Below, in pieces: positions 12,345 to 25,650 of a DNA stretch of 64,000 nucleotides. The stretch is taken from NCBI GenBank assembly GCA_963402885.1, contig OY727102.1:1302001-1366000 (forward strand), given 5' to 3'. The position numbers were made by a program, and so were the translations under genes. The DNA comes from Antedon bifida. Its lineage: Eukaryota; Echinodermata; Crinoidea; Comatulida; Antedonidae. Position 1 is the stretch's first letter. Each line of letters starts with the position of its first letter. The notes under the pieces are model-generated. The model was not told the DNA's origin. It made no database searches and saw only the letters and a program-made list of their open reading frames with translations.

Positions 12345-15300
12345 AACAATCTGTCTGATCATGCGAAGATTAACTTTTTACTCGAGAAGATGCGTAGTAT
12401 GCTGCGCGTCGTGGAAAGGTCGCTGATTTTGCAACTTTAAGAATTCTATTTAAAACAGAGGTGTAATTAAGTACCTTGCATTATTATCAATGATGTAAAT
12501 TAATTCACACTAGATTACATCTCCAGTGTGTACTAATTAACGTGAGTATGTGTACGCTCCTATGACTTATGCTCATAAGTCATTTGTAAACGACATTTCA
12601 TACGAGGTTTCCTCGGGTTCAAAGTCAGTGCTTTGTACCGTAGTATTGAACATGTTCCACAGGCAAACTATGATTGGAAAAACCAATGATTTACTTGCCA
12701 TTATCTCTCAGTTTGTGATGTACAGAAGTTGGTTAATTTGCAGCATTGAGGGTGTTTATCTCCAGGGGAGGACTCGTCAACACTGTCAGTTATTATAGAA
12801 TGGTATCTAATATACGCGTCACTTACTGATCACGTCACACCATTATAGGCCTGCACGCTTTAATCTCAATGTGCAGCGTGCATGTTTTCCTCTTTTAAAA
12901 CGTGTATCCCTTTTAAATGCTACATCTAACATGCTATAAAATACAATGATTAGCCTGGATATGTTACGTGGAATACTTTCAATGAAATTTATGAAGCAAA
13001 AATATGGTTCTGTGCTTAGTGGATTCGCGACATACATTTTTTGTGACGAAAGTAAAAAATTAAAAAAATTGTTTTTGTTTTATGATAGAAGATTGAAATA
13101 AATCTTTATTTATAATATTATCTTATTATAATTAGATAGTGAGTTAACATTAAAGTATGGACAATATTGCTATCTTTTTGCGAAACCTTTCATCAGCATT
13201 GTTGTATGTCCACGTTGTCTTCTCACCCACTCATCTTATACCTTGATCTACCTAGATTTTGAGACTTAAAGCATCAATGCTCCTTTGCCCCTCTTGACCA
13301 AACTCTTACTTTTGAATCAGTTACTATTATTTTAGTTTAAAAATTATTGTTTTACTGATTGCTAATTAATATTACTGTGTATAACTTAAAGATCTGTACA
13401 AACAATAAACTAAACTAATGTGACATTCCATAGAACAGGCGTCATAGAATATGGACACATTTGAACATTTTTTTAAATTATGAAAGTAACTAAATACTAA
13501 AACTTAATTGTTGATCCCAATTTGACATGCATGATATTAGGTTAAATTTGTACTTGAATATAATGTATTGACGTTAATCTTTGATTGGTGTTTTTACCAG
13601 TTGTATCACAAATAATTGAACAGTAAATATAACAATCAGATACAAGTGTTTCACACCTTTTTGTCAAAAACAACTTTAACAAAATGTTAATCTTGTTTAA
13701 ACTAGTGATAGTTAATAAAAGGAATCCATTGAAGGTTGAAAATAATACGGCTTATACCCGGAATAAGTCGAAGGTAAGTGCTACAATTGAACTGATTCCA
13801 GCCTAGTGCAGGATTTACCTATTAAAGCTCACTTAAGACGCAAAAGCAACACATCTCCACGCTGTACAAAATGTAAAACAAACGTTAGCCAGCGTAATCT
13901 AAGTGGCTTATAATACGTTTTAAGCATGCGAGAGGCGCTAATTCTAAAGCAATAATGAACGCACTAACAAGCACTTAAGGAGTAATTCGTTAAGAAACTA
14001 AGTTGTCTGAACTGCGACTCAATTATTATATATTTGATTATGTAAATCAGTGCTTTATCAATACCTTGTTGTTTGAATGTTTTACCTTGTAAATATAACC
14101 GATGAAAAGACGTTTCGTTTACTTGATTACGTACGACTGTCTGGACCTTTAAACCACTGGCGACATTAAGATTATCTGTTCAAATATCATTAATGTTTAG
14201 ACATCATTAAGACATTATGGAGATAGTAGGACCATCTACGATAAACCAATATATAAACATGTTGTGAGCAACCCTCAATCGTAAGTGACAGCGGTACTTT
14301 TAAATTGGGTATACGAGAGACTGAAGTAATATCTTATCAACTGATTCTCTTCTTCAATTATGAAGCCTCGTAGACACATCCTACGCGACCATCTTACACC
14401 GGTAGGCCTACATCATCTTCTCCCTAATTCATAAGCCAACGAATCTTTATTCACATGTATGTGTTTACTAGTTTAGGTATGTTTTTAGGTTTACAGATTA
14501 GTTTCTTTTTGATGTGGCCTACACAAATCTTAAAAACTTTAAAAAAAATCTCCTTAGTATTATTGTTTTATCGATTGGTGTTTGAGTATTTATTTTAGTT
14601 ATCAGCAAATGTTTACCTATAGGTATAATCATCACAAGTTTGTAAAATTACAAACACGATGAAGAAAAGTATATACAGTATGTAAAACATTGACATTATT
14701 AATTGATGGTTTCCTTTCCCCCTAAAAAAAGATCAAATTTAGTAAGGTATTTAAATTAAGTCAGTAGTAAAACAGTAGTATAAAATGGTGTTTAAAACAC
14801 TATGTTCTTCCTTTAAATCCTCCTTTGTTTTACTCTTTACCCTACTCAGAGACAGATTTTTGTAATCCATTCTCTCCATCATGTTTGTCTACAAATAATT
14901 GTAATGTTACGCTAAACTTACTTTTTCTTAAAGTTTTTTTTTACAAAACATATTTCATAAAAATATTTCATAGAGAGTTCTTTTAAAACTCTGGATGCGA
15001 TAAATTTGTTGTTAAATTTAACCTAAGAAGAGTTGGTTTTTGTTTTGTTTTTTTTCTACAAAGTATCAATTAATGAAAATACATAAGATTACAATCAGGG
15101 AAGTGATTAATAAAGACAGTTATAAATTTGCTAAGAAAAGTTAAACATCTATTTTAATCAAATATATTAGAAGCAAACATATCTTGCCGTTACTGTATAT
15201 TTCATGCTGTTATAGTTTTTGTTCGCTCGTTTAATTAGCATTTAACTGCGATTTATAACACTTTGCTGTTTTGGTGAAGATTCATTTATCGCCGTTGGTA

Positions 15301-17254
15301 ATTTTTACAAACAAAAACTACTAAACAGAAAATGTGTTTGTCAGATTGACAAACTGGATTTATTAGCACTAAAAAGACCAAGTAATGCTCACTTTTAATC
15401 TCACTGAGGTTAATATTTCTAATAAATTGACATAATTCGAACGACGGTGTTTCTATTTTTAAAAACACACCGTGAGTTAGGCAGAAAGCTAATAGATTGA
15501 TCGATAGTTTTCGTCCTGTTCATTTTACATGACGTTAGCCTCAAGAAACAACATTGTATTAAGGTAATCTTTTTTAAACGATTTAACTGATTTTACCTAA
15601 AACAGTGTTTGTGTTTAGTGTGATGTTATGTTGTACACAACCCTGGGGTATTCAAAACGTTGTTTGTATGGATACATTTCTATTTTAAATCCAGCATTCT
15701 GTCAATCAGACATAGACTATTCATTCACCAATATAATGAATGGCATTGAAAAGCTATTAAAGCCAACAAAATGATTCCTCTTCAAAAGTATAGGGTGGCA
15801 GTTTGATGATACACTCCGCCCTCGGTGTCACCACCGTCGGCTAAAGTGCGCCGACACACGGCCAATTGTTGCTTAATCGGAAACGAACCTCTTCCATACA
15901 AACTGTACAGAAAAGATTTTGTTAACGAGAATGTTATAAAGACAGATCTTACCATCGATTTAGATTTACTGAATATCTCAACTTGCCTTACGGATAGATT
16001 GAAGCACCTTTGTTTCCATCGGTCTACTAACTACAATTTTCTCTAGGCCTATAGTGGCATATTTTGGAAATAAAAACCGATAATTTATTTTTTATCTGCA
16101 ATAAAGCAAAAAATATAACAAAACTATTGGCCTCTTCTAAACAGGCTTGAATCTCAACTGTTGTTATTTGTATGTGTGAAATTAAATCTGAAAATATATT
16201 CCATTAAAAACACATGAAACAACAAATTAAAAATACATGAAATGAAATTATGCAATGTCATCCTTTGTTGTTTGTACGTCTTATACTTCTTTAGATATTT
16301 TCTACTATATATGGTTCAATCGCTGTTACACCACAGTTTAAAAGTTTAATATAATTTAAATGTTACTATATAGGCATTATAGTCAAAGGCAAATATTAGT
16401 AAGTCTTTATCTAATTCACTCAATAGTACATAACATTTTGTTAGATGATTGATCGTTATTGTCCAAAGCTGATATAATCTATTGTTATGTTAGCTTCTCT
16501 ATTATCCGATTGATGGATATTTTTATTGCCTTTTAATAACCGGTTTATCAAATACGATTAAAACTTATTTTCAGTAATCTAAAGAAGGCGATAGAATTTA
16601 CACATTTCCGTTAAATCTTCTCGCTTGGCAATTTCCTTTCTTGATGATAAATACCGTCTATTCATAATACTCTCGTCGAACAATTTATAAATTTGTATTC
16701 TTTAAGTGTAGTGGCAGCATCTATACATGCGTTCACACCACTGCCGCGGGGAACGTGTGTTAAAAAAGCGCGTGGCATTTAGTAGACGCGGTTACGCTCT
16801 TTCACATAGCCAATCAAAAGTGGAGAGCTCAGAATAATTTAAACAAATTAAGAAACAGAATTTCATTCGGGCAATGAACTTTAAATTTTTATTTTGCATC
16901 GACCTGTTGAGGAAAAATAATAATATCGCACGATCATATCCATTCAACAAAAACGATTAAAACCCTAAAAGTGAGACGCGCGATGTATAATCACGATTAT
17001 CGTTTAAGATGATGATAATATGACCAGGCCTATGTATTGTGTTCATTCAATACCTAGGCCTACACTGCACTTCAATGACTACAGCCTTGTTATTGACAAC
17101 TAAAGATAGTTTCTTGCATATAGCAAACAAATCGTTTTACTTTTTATTAAGTCAATGAATTTAGGCTACTTAATTAATTAAAAAAATAAGTCCAATATTG
17201 TAATAGCACCGCATAGCACAAGGTATAAAAACATTATTAATTGTAAACAAACAT
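12345..17254. other. Gene-free AT-rich DNA
   Basis: Scanned without finding a supported exon or RNA gene. GC-richer patches occur at 15,815-15,870 and 16,725-16,810 (the latter with CACTGCCGCGGGGAACGTG) but carry no interpretable frame. Open frames at 12550, 12843, 15286 and 15825 look incidental. Confidence 0.5.
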
Positions 17255-17300
17255 ACAGTCATTTCTAAAACTTCTTAAAAGAAGTTTTAGAAATGACTGT
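17255..17300. repeat. Perfect 46-bp palindrome (hairpin)
   Basis: Two 22-base arms (17255-17276 and 17279-17300) are exact reverse complements separated by AA. The left arm starts ACAGTCATTTCTAAAACTTC. A transcript through it would fold into an almost loopless hairpin. It may be a recent inverted duplication or the collapsed end of an inverted-repeat element. Confidence 0.95.
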
Positions 17301-17549
17301 AACAATAATTTAATAACTAGAAGAAATTATTACAGCCTGAAAAAATATTTACCACTTAAATAAAAGAATTGCATGTTCGATGTAATGGCTAGAGCTGGGA
17401 ATAGGATTCTGTATGAACAAGTAGGCTAAAGAGCTTATCAACAGTAAGCTATATCTTGCTAGCATCTTTGATTTTAAGAATCTTGAAGAGGAGGATGTTA
17501 CCATTGTTAGAAAAAGTTATTTTCTAAATCTTTATATTAGATTTGACTC

Positions 17550-17712
17550 TAAAGCTTGGTTCCCACTAGAACGCAACGCCAGGACGTAACGCAACGCAAA
17601 GTGATTTGACCAATCTCAAGCGATGGATTATTCGAACACTCGCGTGTGATTGGTCAACTCGCTTGCATTGCGTCTACGTCTTTGCGTTGCGTCCTAGTGG
17701 CAACCAAGCTTT
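17550..17712. mobile_element. MITE family 2, copy 2
   Basis: About 163 bp with ends AAGCTTGGTTCCCACTAGAA and CCTAGTGGCAACCAAGCTT. The arms include CGCAACGCCAGGACGTAACG and the inverse region TTGCGTCTACGTCTTTGCG. It closely matches the copy at 12,189. It is flanked by TA on the left; the right flank is slightly altered. Confidence 0.9.
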
Positions 17713-18947
17713 TCCAAAGGAATGTTACCATAGAATGCTCGATATAGATCATCTGTTAGCAATAATAATGGCTGCTATGATTAATTACAGGGTAGGGCAC
17801 ACATGCAGGTGTTAACATAGTGCTCTAATACATTGTTTCCTGTAATGCATACATATGTACAGTAGCGAAAGATAACTCATTGTTTACTGTACGTTGTGCA
17901 ACGCCTCTGGGTCATTTACGTAGGTTACTACATGACCATCTCACCTTAAAACCGCCGGCTAAATATTTTATCGCGTGAAATGCTAATTGAATATTTCATT
18001 TTTCATTAATTTGTATTAAATTTAACATTACGTTTGTATTCGGTTATTGCTTAATGTGCGGTACATGCTCCCAGCAACATAATCCAATAGGTGGTCTGAA
18101 TTTCGGATTAAATAAGTGTTTGTTGTATTGATTACTGTTATATGTTGATGATGATGTTGAGAACAATATAGATAGGCTTACTCTATTAATATGTTGATGA
18201 TATTGTGTAATGATTTAAATAACTTGTTATTACCTTTTTAATTTTTTTAGAGGTCTTGACTTAAAAGCTTTGCTTATTTTGAGTTTCCTTTTCATAACTT
18301 TTTGAAACATTTTTGTACATATCTTTTTGTATCATATTTTTATTGATTGATTGATTGATAATAATGAAGAATAGTAAGATCTTAGTAATGATTATTATAA
18401 TGAATGAGAATGTAGGTTTGTTTTCATTTTTGTAACTATATGTAACTAAATTAACCAATTACGGTAATGTATTTAATCGTAATTTTAATCAGAACAGCCA
18501 AAGTATGTCAAAAGTTTCTTAAGAGATGCTGCTACACCTACATTACATTATTAATTATGTTATGAAATAGAACAAATTATAGATTCAAAACATTATTCAT
18601 GTTTGTGTTTAATCTCTTACAAATGTGTCAACATAGTTAGAATTACTGTCAAACTAAGAGATAAAATATCTTAATCTATGAGGCTTCAAAATTGCTTATG
18701 TATTCTGGTCACGTGTGTTGTGCGTGACTAAAGACGCCACAGGAAACCGATTGCATAGCAACTAAACTGCCACCAAGATTTTCAAAAGAAAGACTTTCTT
18801 TACATTTATACAAAATAAAGATTGTACTATTCATTCAATAACACGTTTTATTGTCGTTTTAAACAACGTGAACGTAATTGTATTACTATTATCAAAGATT
18901 GTATACTTATCAGTGATATATATTTCCATTGATAGAAAAAACGTCTA
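17713..18947. other. Gene-free AT-rich DNA
   Basis: Contains a short TTGA microsatellite near 18,342-18,358. No exon or RNA gene was recognised. Confidence 0.5.
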
Positions 18948-19086
18948 AAGTTCTGTCTACACTATCAAACTTTATGTGACAAAAATGTGATGTGCCCATT
19001 GATGGACACGATGATGTCATATCACTACCATATTTGGGCACATCACACTTTTTTGTCAAACTAAGTTGATAGTGTAGACAGAGCTT
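18948..19086. mobile_element. MITE family 1, copy 3
   Basis: About 139 bp. The left end is AAGTTCTGTCTACACTATC and the right end is GATAGTGTAGACAGAGCTT. The interior has GGACACGATGATGTCATATC and GGGCACATCACAC. Orientation matches copy 2. A single internal CACTACCATATT unit is present. Confidence 0.9.
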
Positions 19087-21554
19087 AACAGTTTCAAACA
19101 ACGTAAAGCTACATAATTCTATACATCATCCAACAACGTTCATCCCTAACTTGGACTTTGGTTTTACCTTGTAATCAACCTAAATGTAGGCCTATATGTT
19201 ATAAAATAGACCTATAAAATGCATTAGAATTAACCGTTCAGAAGATCGTTAACAATTTAAAATATATACACCATGTTATTATTTATGATAATGAAAAGAC
19301 GTAGGCCTTATACATTATGAACTTTCACACGATAATGTTAGGCCTAAGTGTAGAGTTAAATCAACGATTATTTCCTTAGTTTAGTTTTAGTTCGTTTTTT
19401 ATATTCATATGTATGGTTATTTTTAATGTTTTACGAACTATTATAGATAAAAAGGCCAACAAAATAAAAGAAACACATTTTAAAAAGGAAGGATTTTATT
19501 GGTAATATAATTTTTTTATGTTAGAATTACAAAGCAAATTCTAAACAAAACTACTGATTAATTTGATTTATCATGAAAAGAATAAATGAATAGAAATGGT
19601 GGTTCACGTCATAAAGAAAACAAAATACTAATATTTATTTGCCATTTGAAAACAATTATTCAATCCAGTTATATTAAAAGTTGAAAATACTGTATTTTTT
19701 TCCTATCGAAAATGACCTATATCTAGTCAATTTAAAATTATATTCTGTGATAAGACACAAATCTGTAATACACAATAGAGCCATTTGATTCAGACATTTA
19801 TAATATAAAATATACACAAAAAAACGAAAACCTTAATGATCAATTTCATAAAAGAAAAATCTTATTGTGTCTAAGTTTTTACAAAATGAATAAAACATGA
19901 GTGATTAGGCGGTAAATAGCGGGATGGTATTAGAGGCTGATTTACATAGTAATGACAAAGATAAGTAATACTGCGTATTCAATAAACGATTTTATGGACG
20001 TATATAAAAAAATAAGCTCGTCACAAAAGAAACAATATGATGTGTAGACATATCAAATATGTTGTATGAAATGACTTAATCCAATACTTCGTTCTTTAAA
20101 TTTGAACTGATTGCGATAATGATTTTAAAGAATTGTTAGTCACTCGTCGATTTTTGTTACCGCTTTGTCAGAAGAGGAATATTGAATCTGTCTTTGTTTT
20201 CACTGTTATCGAGAGAATAATAGATTGTATTGTTATGATGACATGACAACTGTGTACAATTAGTTGATCGTTTTTAAAGCCAGCATCTCTACTACATTCA
20301 TTTATCTATTTGTTATTGAAAATTGCCTCAATTTAATTCATTTATTATTATGGGTAAAATTGAATAAACCGCTGTAGTATTAATGGTCTTTGGTAATAGA
20401 CACTTTGTGCAGTCATATATATTCACATCCATTAAACGATTTGTTTATCACTCAGTTTTATACAATATTTGGTAATAATTTTTCATTTTTTTCTTAGGCC
20501 CATATTATACAATTCTAAAGGTAACAACGGTATAAGAAAATCACTGCGCAACCAACAGCGGGCGCTATGCAATTCGCTACGCGCTTTTTACGTAAAGTAC
20601 GGTAACTTTTGATGAATCGATTAGGTTTAAACAACCACCCAGAGAACTATAAATCTAACATTATTTAACGGGTTCCGTAAACGATAATTCATTAAAATAT
20701 ATTAAATATCTTTACAAAAACCACGTAGGCATATATTATGCACAATTTTAAATAAAGGGAAGAATGACGCGTGTGTTTATCTGCAACTCTCTTTTTATGC
20801 AAGTGGTTTTATGAAATCAGTAATACTTAACAATAGTTTAAACAAAATAATTGTTTATATATTTTGAAAAATAGAATGTTTAAATAATTATTTAGTTAAT
20901 TATAATTGTGTAACAAGAAGCATAATATAGCCATGTACGTTTGTTAAGTTGCCATGTCAATGATAGTTCTTAAGCCGATGATATTAAATGTAATGTCACA
21001 GATTATATATAAACATTGCGCTGCTTCAGTGTAATGATATGCTGAGCGATCTATGTGACACAATACATTTAGACATCAGTTTGTTCATGTCCGTATTTAC
21101 TGCAGGGACATCCTTCTAAACGGCATTACCGCAAGCATAGGTGTTTAAATTCTAATTTGTATTATTTAATGTTCTCTACAGGCTATTCGTTCGATATGTT
21201 GTTATCATAACACTATGTGTTTGAATGCAGAATAATAGAGAAATAAAAAGGATAACTTCATTCATTTACTTTAAGACGTTATTATTCTTATTTAATTCAT
21301 TAGGCTAACATTTGATTATCATGTATGCATTTCATTTTTATTCTTCTTATGCCTATATTTTGTTACACAGTGATTCATATTATTTTCTTTGGAAAATGAT
21401 TTTAGCATTTATAAACAATATTCCAAGTTTTTATTACACAATTACATACTTCAGTATTACATTTATTGCAGTAAATTAGTTATATTCTTTACGCGCTCCA
21501 CGTAGCAATTATCGCTTACATTGGTTTTCCAATATTGGAAAAGAAAGATTTTCT
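19087..21554. other. Gene-free AT-rich DNA
   Basis: No gene was recognised. A GC-richer patch at 20,520-20,600 (with CAGCGGGCGCTATGCAATTC) stands out slightly; its meaning is unknown. Confidence 0.5.
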
Positions 21555-21885
21555 GTGAGTTGTTAGTTTGTTAGTTTTTGTGAGTTTGTTAGTTTCTGTG
21601 AGTTGTAGTTTGTATAGTTTGTTAGTTTCTGTGAGTTGTAGTTTGTTAGTTTCTGTGAGTTGTAGTTTGTTAGTTTCTGTGAGTTGTTAGTTTGTTAGTT
21701 TTTGTGAGTTTGTTAGTTTCTGTGAGTTGTAGTTTGTTAGTTTCTGTGAGTTGTAGTTTGTTAGTTTCTGTGAGTTGTTAGTTTGTTAGTTTTTGTGAGT
21801 TTGTTAGTTTCTGTGAGTTGTAGTTTGTATAGTTCGTTAGTTTCTGTGAGTTGTAGTTTGTTAGTTTGTTAGTTTCTGAGGTGAG
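21555..21885. repeat. GTGAGTTGTAGTTTGTTAGTTTCT minisatellite
   Basis: A tandem array built from variants of TTTGTTAGTTTCTGTGAG plus TTGTAG, about 24 bases per unit. Units occur in a higher-order pattern: a longer composite unit containing TTGTTAGTTTGTTAGTTTTT recurs about every 120 bases. A minus-strand open frame rich in Asn, Ser, Lys and Leu crosses it but is only a by-product of the repeat. Confidence 0.9.
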
Positions 21886-22547
21886 TACGTAGTTGTAGTT
21901 AGATCCACATCTGCGTAACTTTCCGTATCCGTAAAAACGTATTTGATTAAAAAACAAATTCATAGTCGGTATAGAAACAGTTATTTGTAAATTAATCCGT
22001 TTTCACACATGCTTATCTTTATGAACTTACAAGAGAAACAAAATGTTATCAATTTACTATTTTTTTTTAGTTTTCAGTAAATATTTATATAGGCCTAAAT
22101 CGTCTCAAATTAATTACAGTAATTGAATTTCAGTATCACCGTGCCTGGTACTCTATATCATTAGAATTTGTTAGAGGTAATGGAACCATAATTTAAAAGG
22201 TCATTGGTCTCTAACATATGAACTTGTCACATACGTCAACAACTAAGAAAGTTGGATTCCATAAAGAAACATATCACAAAACATTACATCTCAAATGATT
22301 ATTTCAAAAATGAGTTTTGGCAGACTAAGTGACCACCCGGGGCGTCTTAAGCCTCTAACCAACACCACGATCATCTGCACAAATAATTGCCGGTTTAAAC
22401 ACAGTTGTAGAAATATTTGTACTTTAGATAAACTTAATTAATTCTATTGGTTGCTTGGTGGTAACGTTGTGTTATTGTTACTGCGATAATACTCCTATGG
22501 ATTATTATATTTAAGTGGGTTATTATGAATAATTATAATAATAGTAG
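21886..22547. other. Gene-free AT-rich DNA
   Basis: No exon, RNA gene or repeat element was recognised. Confidence 0.5.
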
Positions 22548-22905
22548 GGGCTACAATCACCATAATTTAATTTTAATATAACTTATTATTGCTTTTATAT
22601 TGTTGTTAATGGTTGATTGTACATCTAAGAGGTCAAACTTACTGTAAATTATGTAAAGAATAGAAAGAACAGATTAATACTTTTGAGAGAGTTAGAAATT
22701 CTCCCCAACCAACAGATGCTCTATATGAATAATTTTTAATAATATTAGGAGGTACAACTACATAATTCAATTTTTTAATATAACTTATTGTTTTTATATT
22801 ATCGTTATTTGTTGACTTCTACAAGAGGTCAAACTTACTGTACATATTGTAAAGCATTTAAGGAACAGATTAATACTTTTAAGAGAAATTCTCTCCAACC
22901 AAACA
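22548..22905. repeat. Diverged tandem duplication, two ~160-bp copies
   Basis: Copies at about 22,548-22,718 and 22,748-22,905 share AAGAGGTCAAACTTACTGTA, ACAGATTAATACTTTT and ATTCTCxCCAACCAA in the same order. Divergence is higher than in the 1.5-kb duplication. No coding meaning. Confidence 0.75.
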
Positions 22906-23348
22906 TCATTTTCCAAACATAGATTTAAAACTATACCGGTGGTGTATATTTTTGTAATTCATTGTTTTCACTTTCCTCCTTAAAATTGTTCGTAAGCAAA
23001 GAAAATACGGTACCGTATTAAAACAACGTAGCTTTAAAGGCAATTACCAACATTTGAAAATGGAATGTGCGTATTTTCGTGATTTGATGATACGAGTGTT
23101 GTATTTCGTTTTGTACAAGTAACTTGTCATAGCCGTCGCCTCGTTGTATAATCGGAACTTTTCGTAAGCTGCGGGCGATATGCTTAGAACACCTACGCGC
23201 TGACGCTACCTAACGTGACCGAACACCATGTCACTATTTTGGACGATTGGTGAGGCACGCTCGATCTTTGTCGCTTTGCTAGGGTTAACATCAGATTGTG
23301 TCACTGTCAAACATTTATTATGTGAACCTTTGATGATTTGATTTGATT

Positions 23349-23376
23349 AATTCTATCGTATATATACGATAGAATT
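23349..23376. repeat. Perfect 28-bp palindrome
   Basis: The 28 bases from AATTCTATCGTA to TACGATAGAATT are exactly self-complementary, with CGTATATATACG at the centre. Outside the perfect core the flanks are loosely inverted as well (GATTTGATTTGATT on the left, TTCAAATCACCAAATC on the right), suggesting the middle of a longer decayed inverted repeat. Confidence 0.9.
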
Positions 23377-25334
23377 ATTAAATTCAAATCACCAAATCAG
23401 ATGTAAATGTACGGTACTGTATCAATGCAAAAGATATTTAGCCCTTGTTGATAAAATTTGAAAAAAAACCCAAATTAATTAAAGGTTGTATTGACATTTT
23501 TACACCATAAAAAATATCAAAAAATCAAACTCTTCAACTGTTTGTATTTTGTACTATCTGTATGCAACAGCACGCAGGCAAGTGTATTATTCGATACTCT
23601 ACCAAATACCCGAAGATACAAATCTCCATAATCACTCTAGAAATATGCTCTATGAATGATTCAAAAGATTTTAAATTTTAAAAAGACAATTTTAACAGAT
23701 TCAGCAGCAGCGCTTGATTATTGAACAACAGTTCCCCCAGAATCGAACACAGATCAATAACCCAAAGGCGATTCTAATTAAGGTTAAAAACAACACATTG
23801 AATGACTAAAATATATATTTATTTATATATTATTTATATTTGTGTTAAAGCCAAATACCTAAATAAGATGAACTTATTTAAAATGAAAAGAGATTGACAT
23901 CGCAGAGGAATTTTAGTTTGTGGTATCAATATATGGGTGTAGAGACTGCTTAACTTTTATTGGTGGAAAGACCATTCTGTACCTCTGCATTAAAAGATGT
24001 CCAGATGCATTATAACAGATCTTCATTTTGTTATATTTTTACATTTAATTTTGAACATTTAATAAATATCAATTAGTAAAATAAAGAGGTAACCTCTTTA
24101 AGATGGTAAAAAATAATAATAATAAATAAATAGAACAACTTATTAAGTAAAGAGTTTGCAAAATAAAGATTTAGGCTAAAATCAGAAGCATGGTGTATAA
24201 ATAGATGAAAATCAAAGTAGTGCTATACCGCATTGCATCCATTATTTTTACTTGCATGATTTACTTTACCTTAGCTTTTGCTTAATGTACACACTCTATT
24301 GACGATTATGACATAAGATAACTATCCGATATATTATTGTTTAAACAGTTTGGTCCTGGAATATAGCTGCTGTTACACTCCTGAATATCCATCTAGATAA
24401 CTATATTAGATGACTTAACATATTGAGAGAATTGTTGAACATTTTGTCGACTTCTGACCCATCAAACATGAATATAACCCATTGGCTTTATATTTTACTC
24501 TTAGCGGTTATTAATACAAATTTAATCGAATGAAAATGGAGAATTAATCCATCAAAAACACTGAATTTCGGCATCTGTTTAAATATCTACAATACTTTAT
24601 ATACCTTAAAGCGATCGTTTCAAAATAACGTAATAATAACCGCCAGCGAATTCAATACATTTCCTTAGCTGACAAGAGAATAAGATGTTTTGCTTGAATC
24701 ATCATCGTTTTCAGTTAACACTAATTTCCAAACTAAAATTAATATTAATTATTCAACTGTGTTGTTAACCGTTATTATGGATATTTAGTCCAGTAATTAA
24801 CATTTATTAAAATCACTTTAAAGTTGTTGAAATACACGTTCCTTTCTCTAATATTGAATTTGTATTTCAGTTAGAATATCATGGCTTAGTGCAGGCTGGA
24901 CATTTGAAATGATATTTTCGCCCAAAACATGACTAATTGTTTTATATACAGTATTTGCCAACATATAAACCAGGGAAGAGTAAACAACATGATGATTTCG
25001 CTGATGAAAAACACACATAAAAGAGACTTTTTTAAATGTTTAAAATCTGTAGGCCTACAGTTATAATTTTAACTGAATAATTGTGATTGCTCGATTTGAT
25101 CATTTTGGACCTGCTGCAGGATTGCTGGGTTAAGACACTTTGTATTATGCTGCCTACAGCTTCTCAGAGTTAAGTGCTATATATTTTAATACTGCCATTC
25201 CACAAGATCAATATTTGAAATTTATTAGTTAAAACAATTCTTCATGAATATTTAATTTTGAAGTACGAGGATCGGGTTAGACGAGGTTATATACTTCTAT
25301 CTATTTTTAAACATAAATTGTATTCCCTTTAAGC
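23377..25334. other. Gene-free AT-rich DNA
   Basis: No supported exon, RNA gene or repeat was recognised between the palindrome and the LINE relic at 25.3 kb. Confidence 0.5.
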
Positions 25335-25402
25335 AAGGAATTTGATATTCTGGAGCAAAGCTCTGGAACAAATTGCACCTGACTTCAGGTGTATTTTATA
25401 TA
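25335..25402 (+). mobile_element. Short LINE C-terminal relic
   Basis: The plus strand encodes YSGAKLWNKLHLTSGVFYI and then a stop. It carries the GAKLWNxL signature of non-LTR retrotransposon ORF2 C-termini. Flanking sequence shows weak similarity in other frames, so the relic is old and frame-shifted. It is too short for family assignment. Confidence 0.45.
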
Positions 25403-25492
25403 TGAGTAATGAGTAGTTCTAGCATATGCTATATACATGCAATTATTATCATAACAATATTATTCAGAAAATAAGAACATTCTACCATTTTA

Positions 25493-25650
25493 AAGCACTG
25501 TCTACACTAGCAAACTAGTTTGACAAAAAAAGTGTGATGTGCCCAAATATGGTAGTGATATATCCAAATATGATAGTGATATACTCAAATATGGTAGTGA
25601 TATACTCAAATATGGTAGTGATATGACATCATCATGTCCATAAATGACAT
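25493..25650. mobile_element. MITE family 1, copy 4, right end missing, internal unit expanded
   Basis: The left end AAGCACTGTCTACACTAGCA is preceded by TA. The interior contains four tandem ~21-base units based on CAAATATGGTAGTGATATAC (about 25,543-25,626). The right terminus is absent after ATCATCATGTCCATAAATG. Other copies carry one or two of these units. Confidence 0.85.

Noticed and set aside
21778-21963. Asn/Thr/Lys-repeat peptide frame on the minus strand
   Set aside because: It is the translation of a minisatellite.
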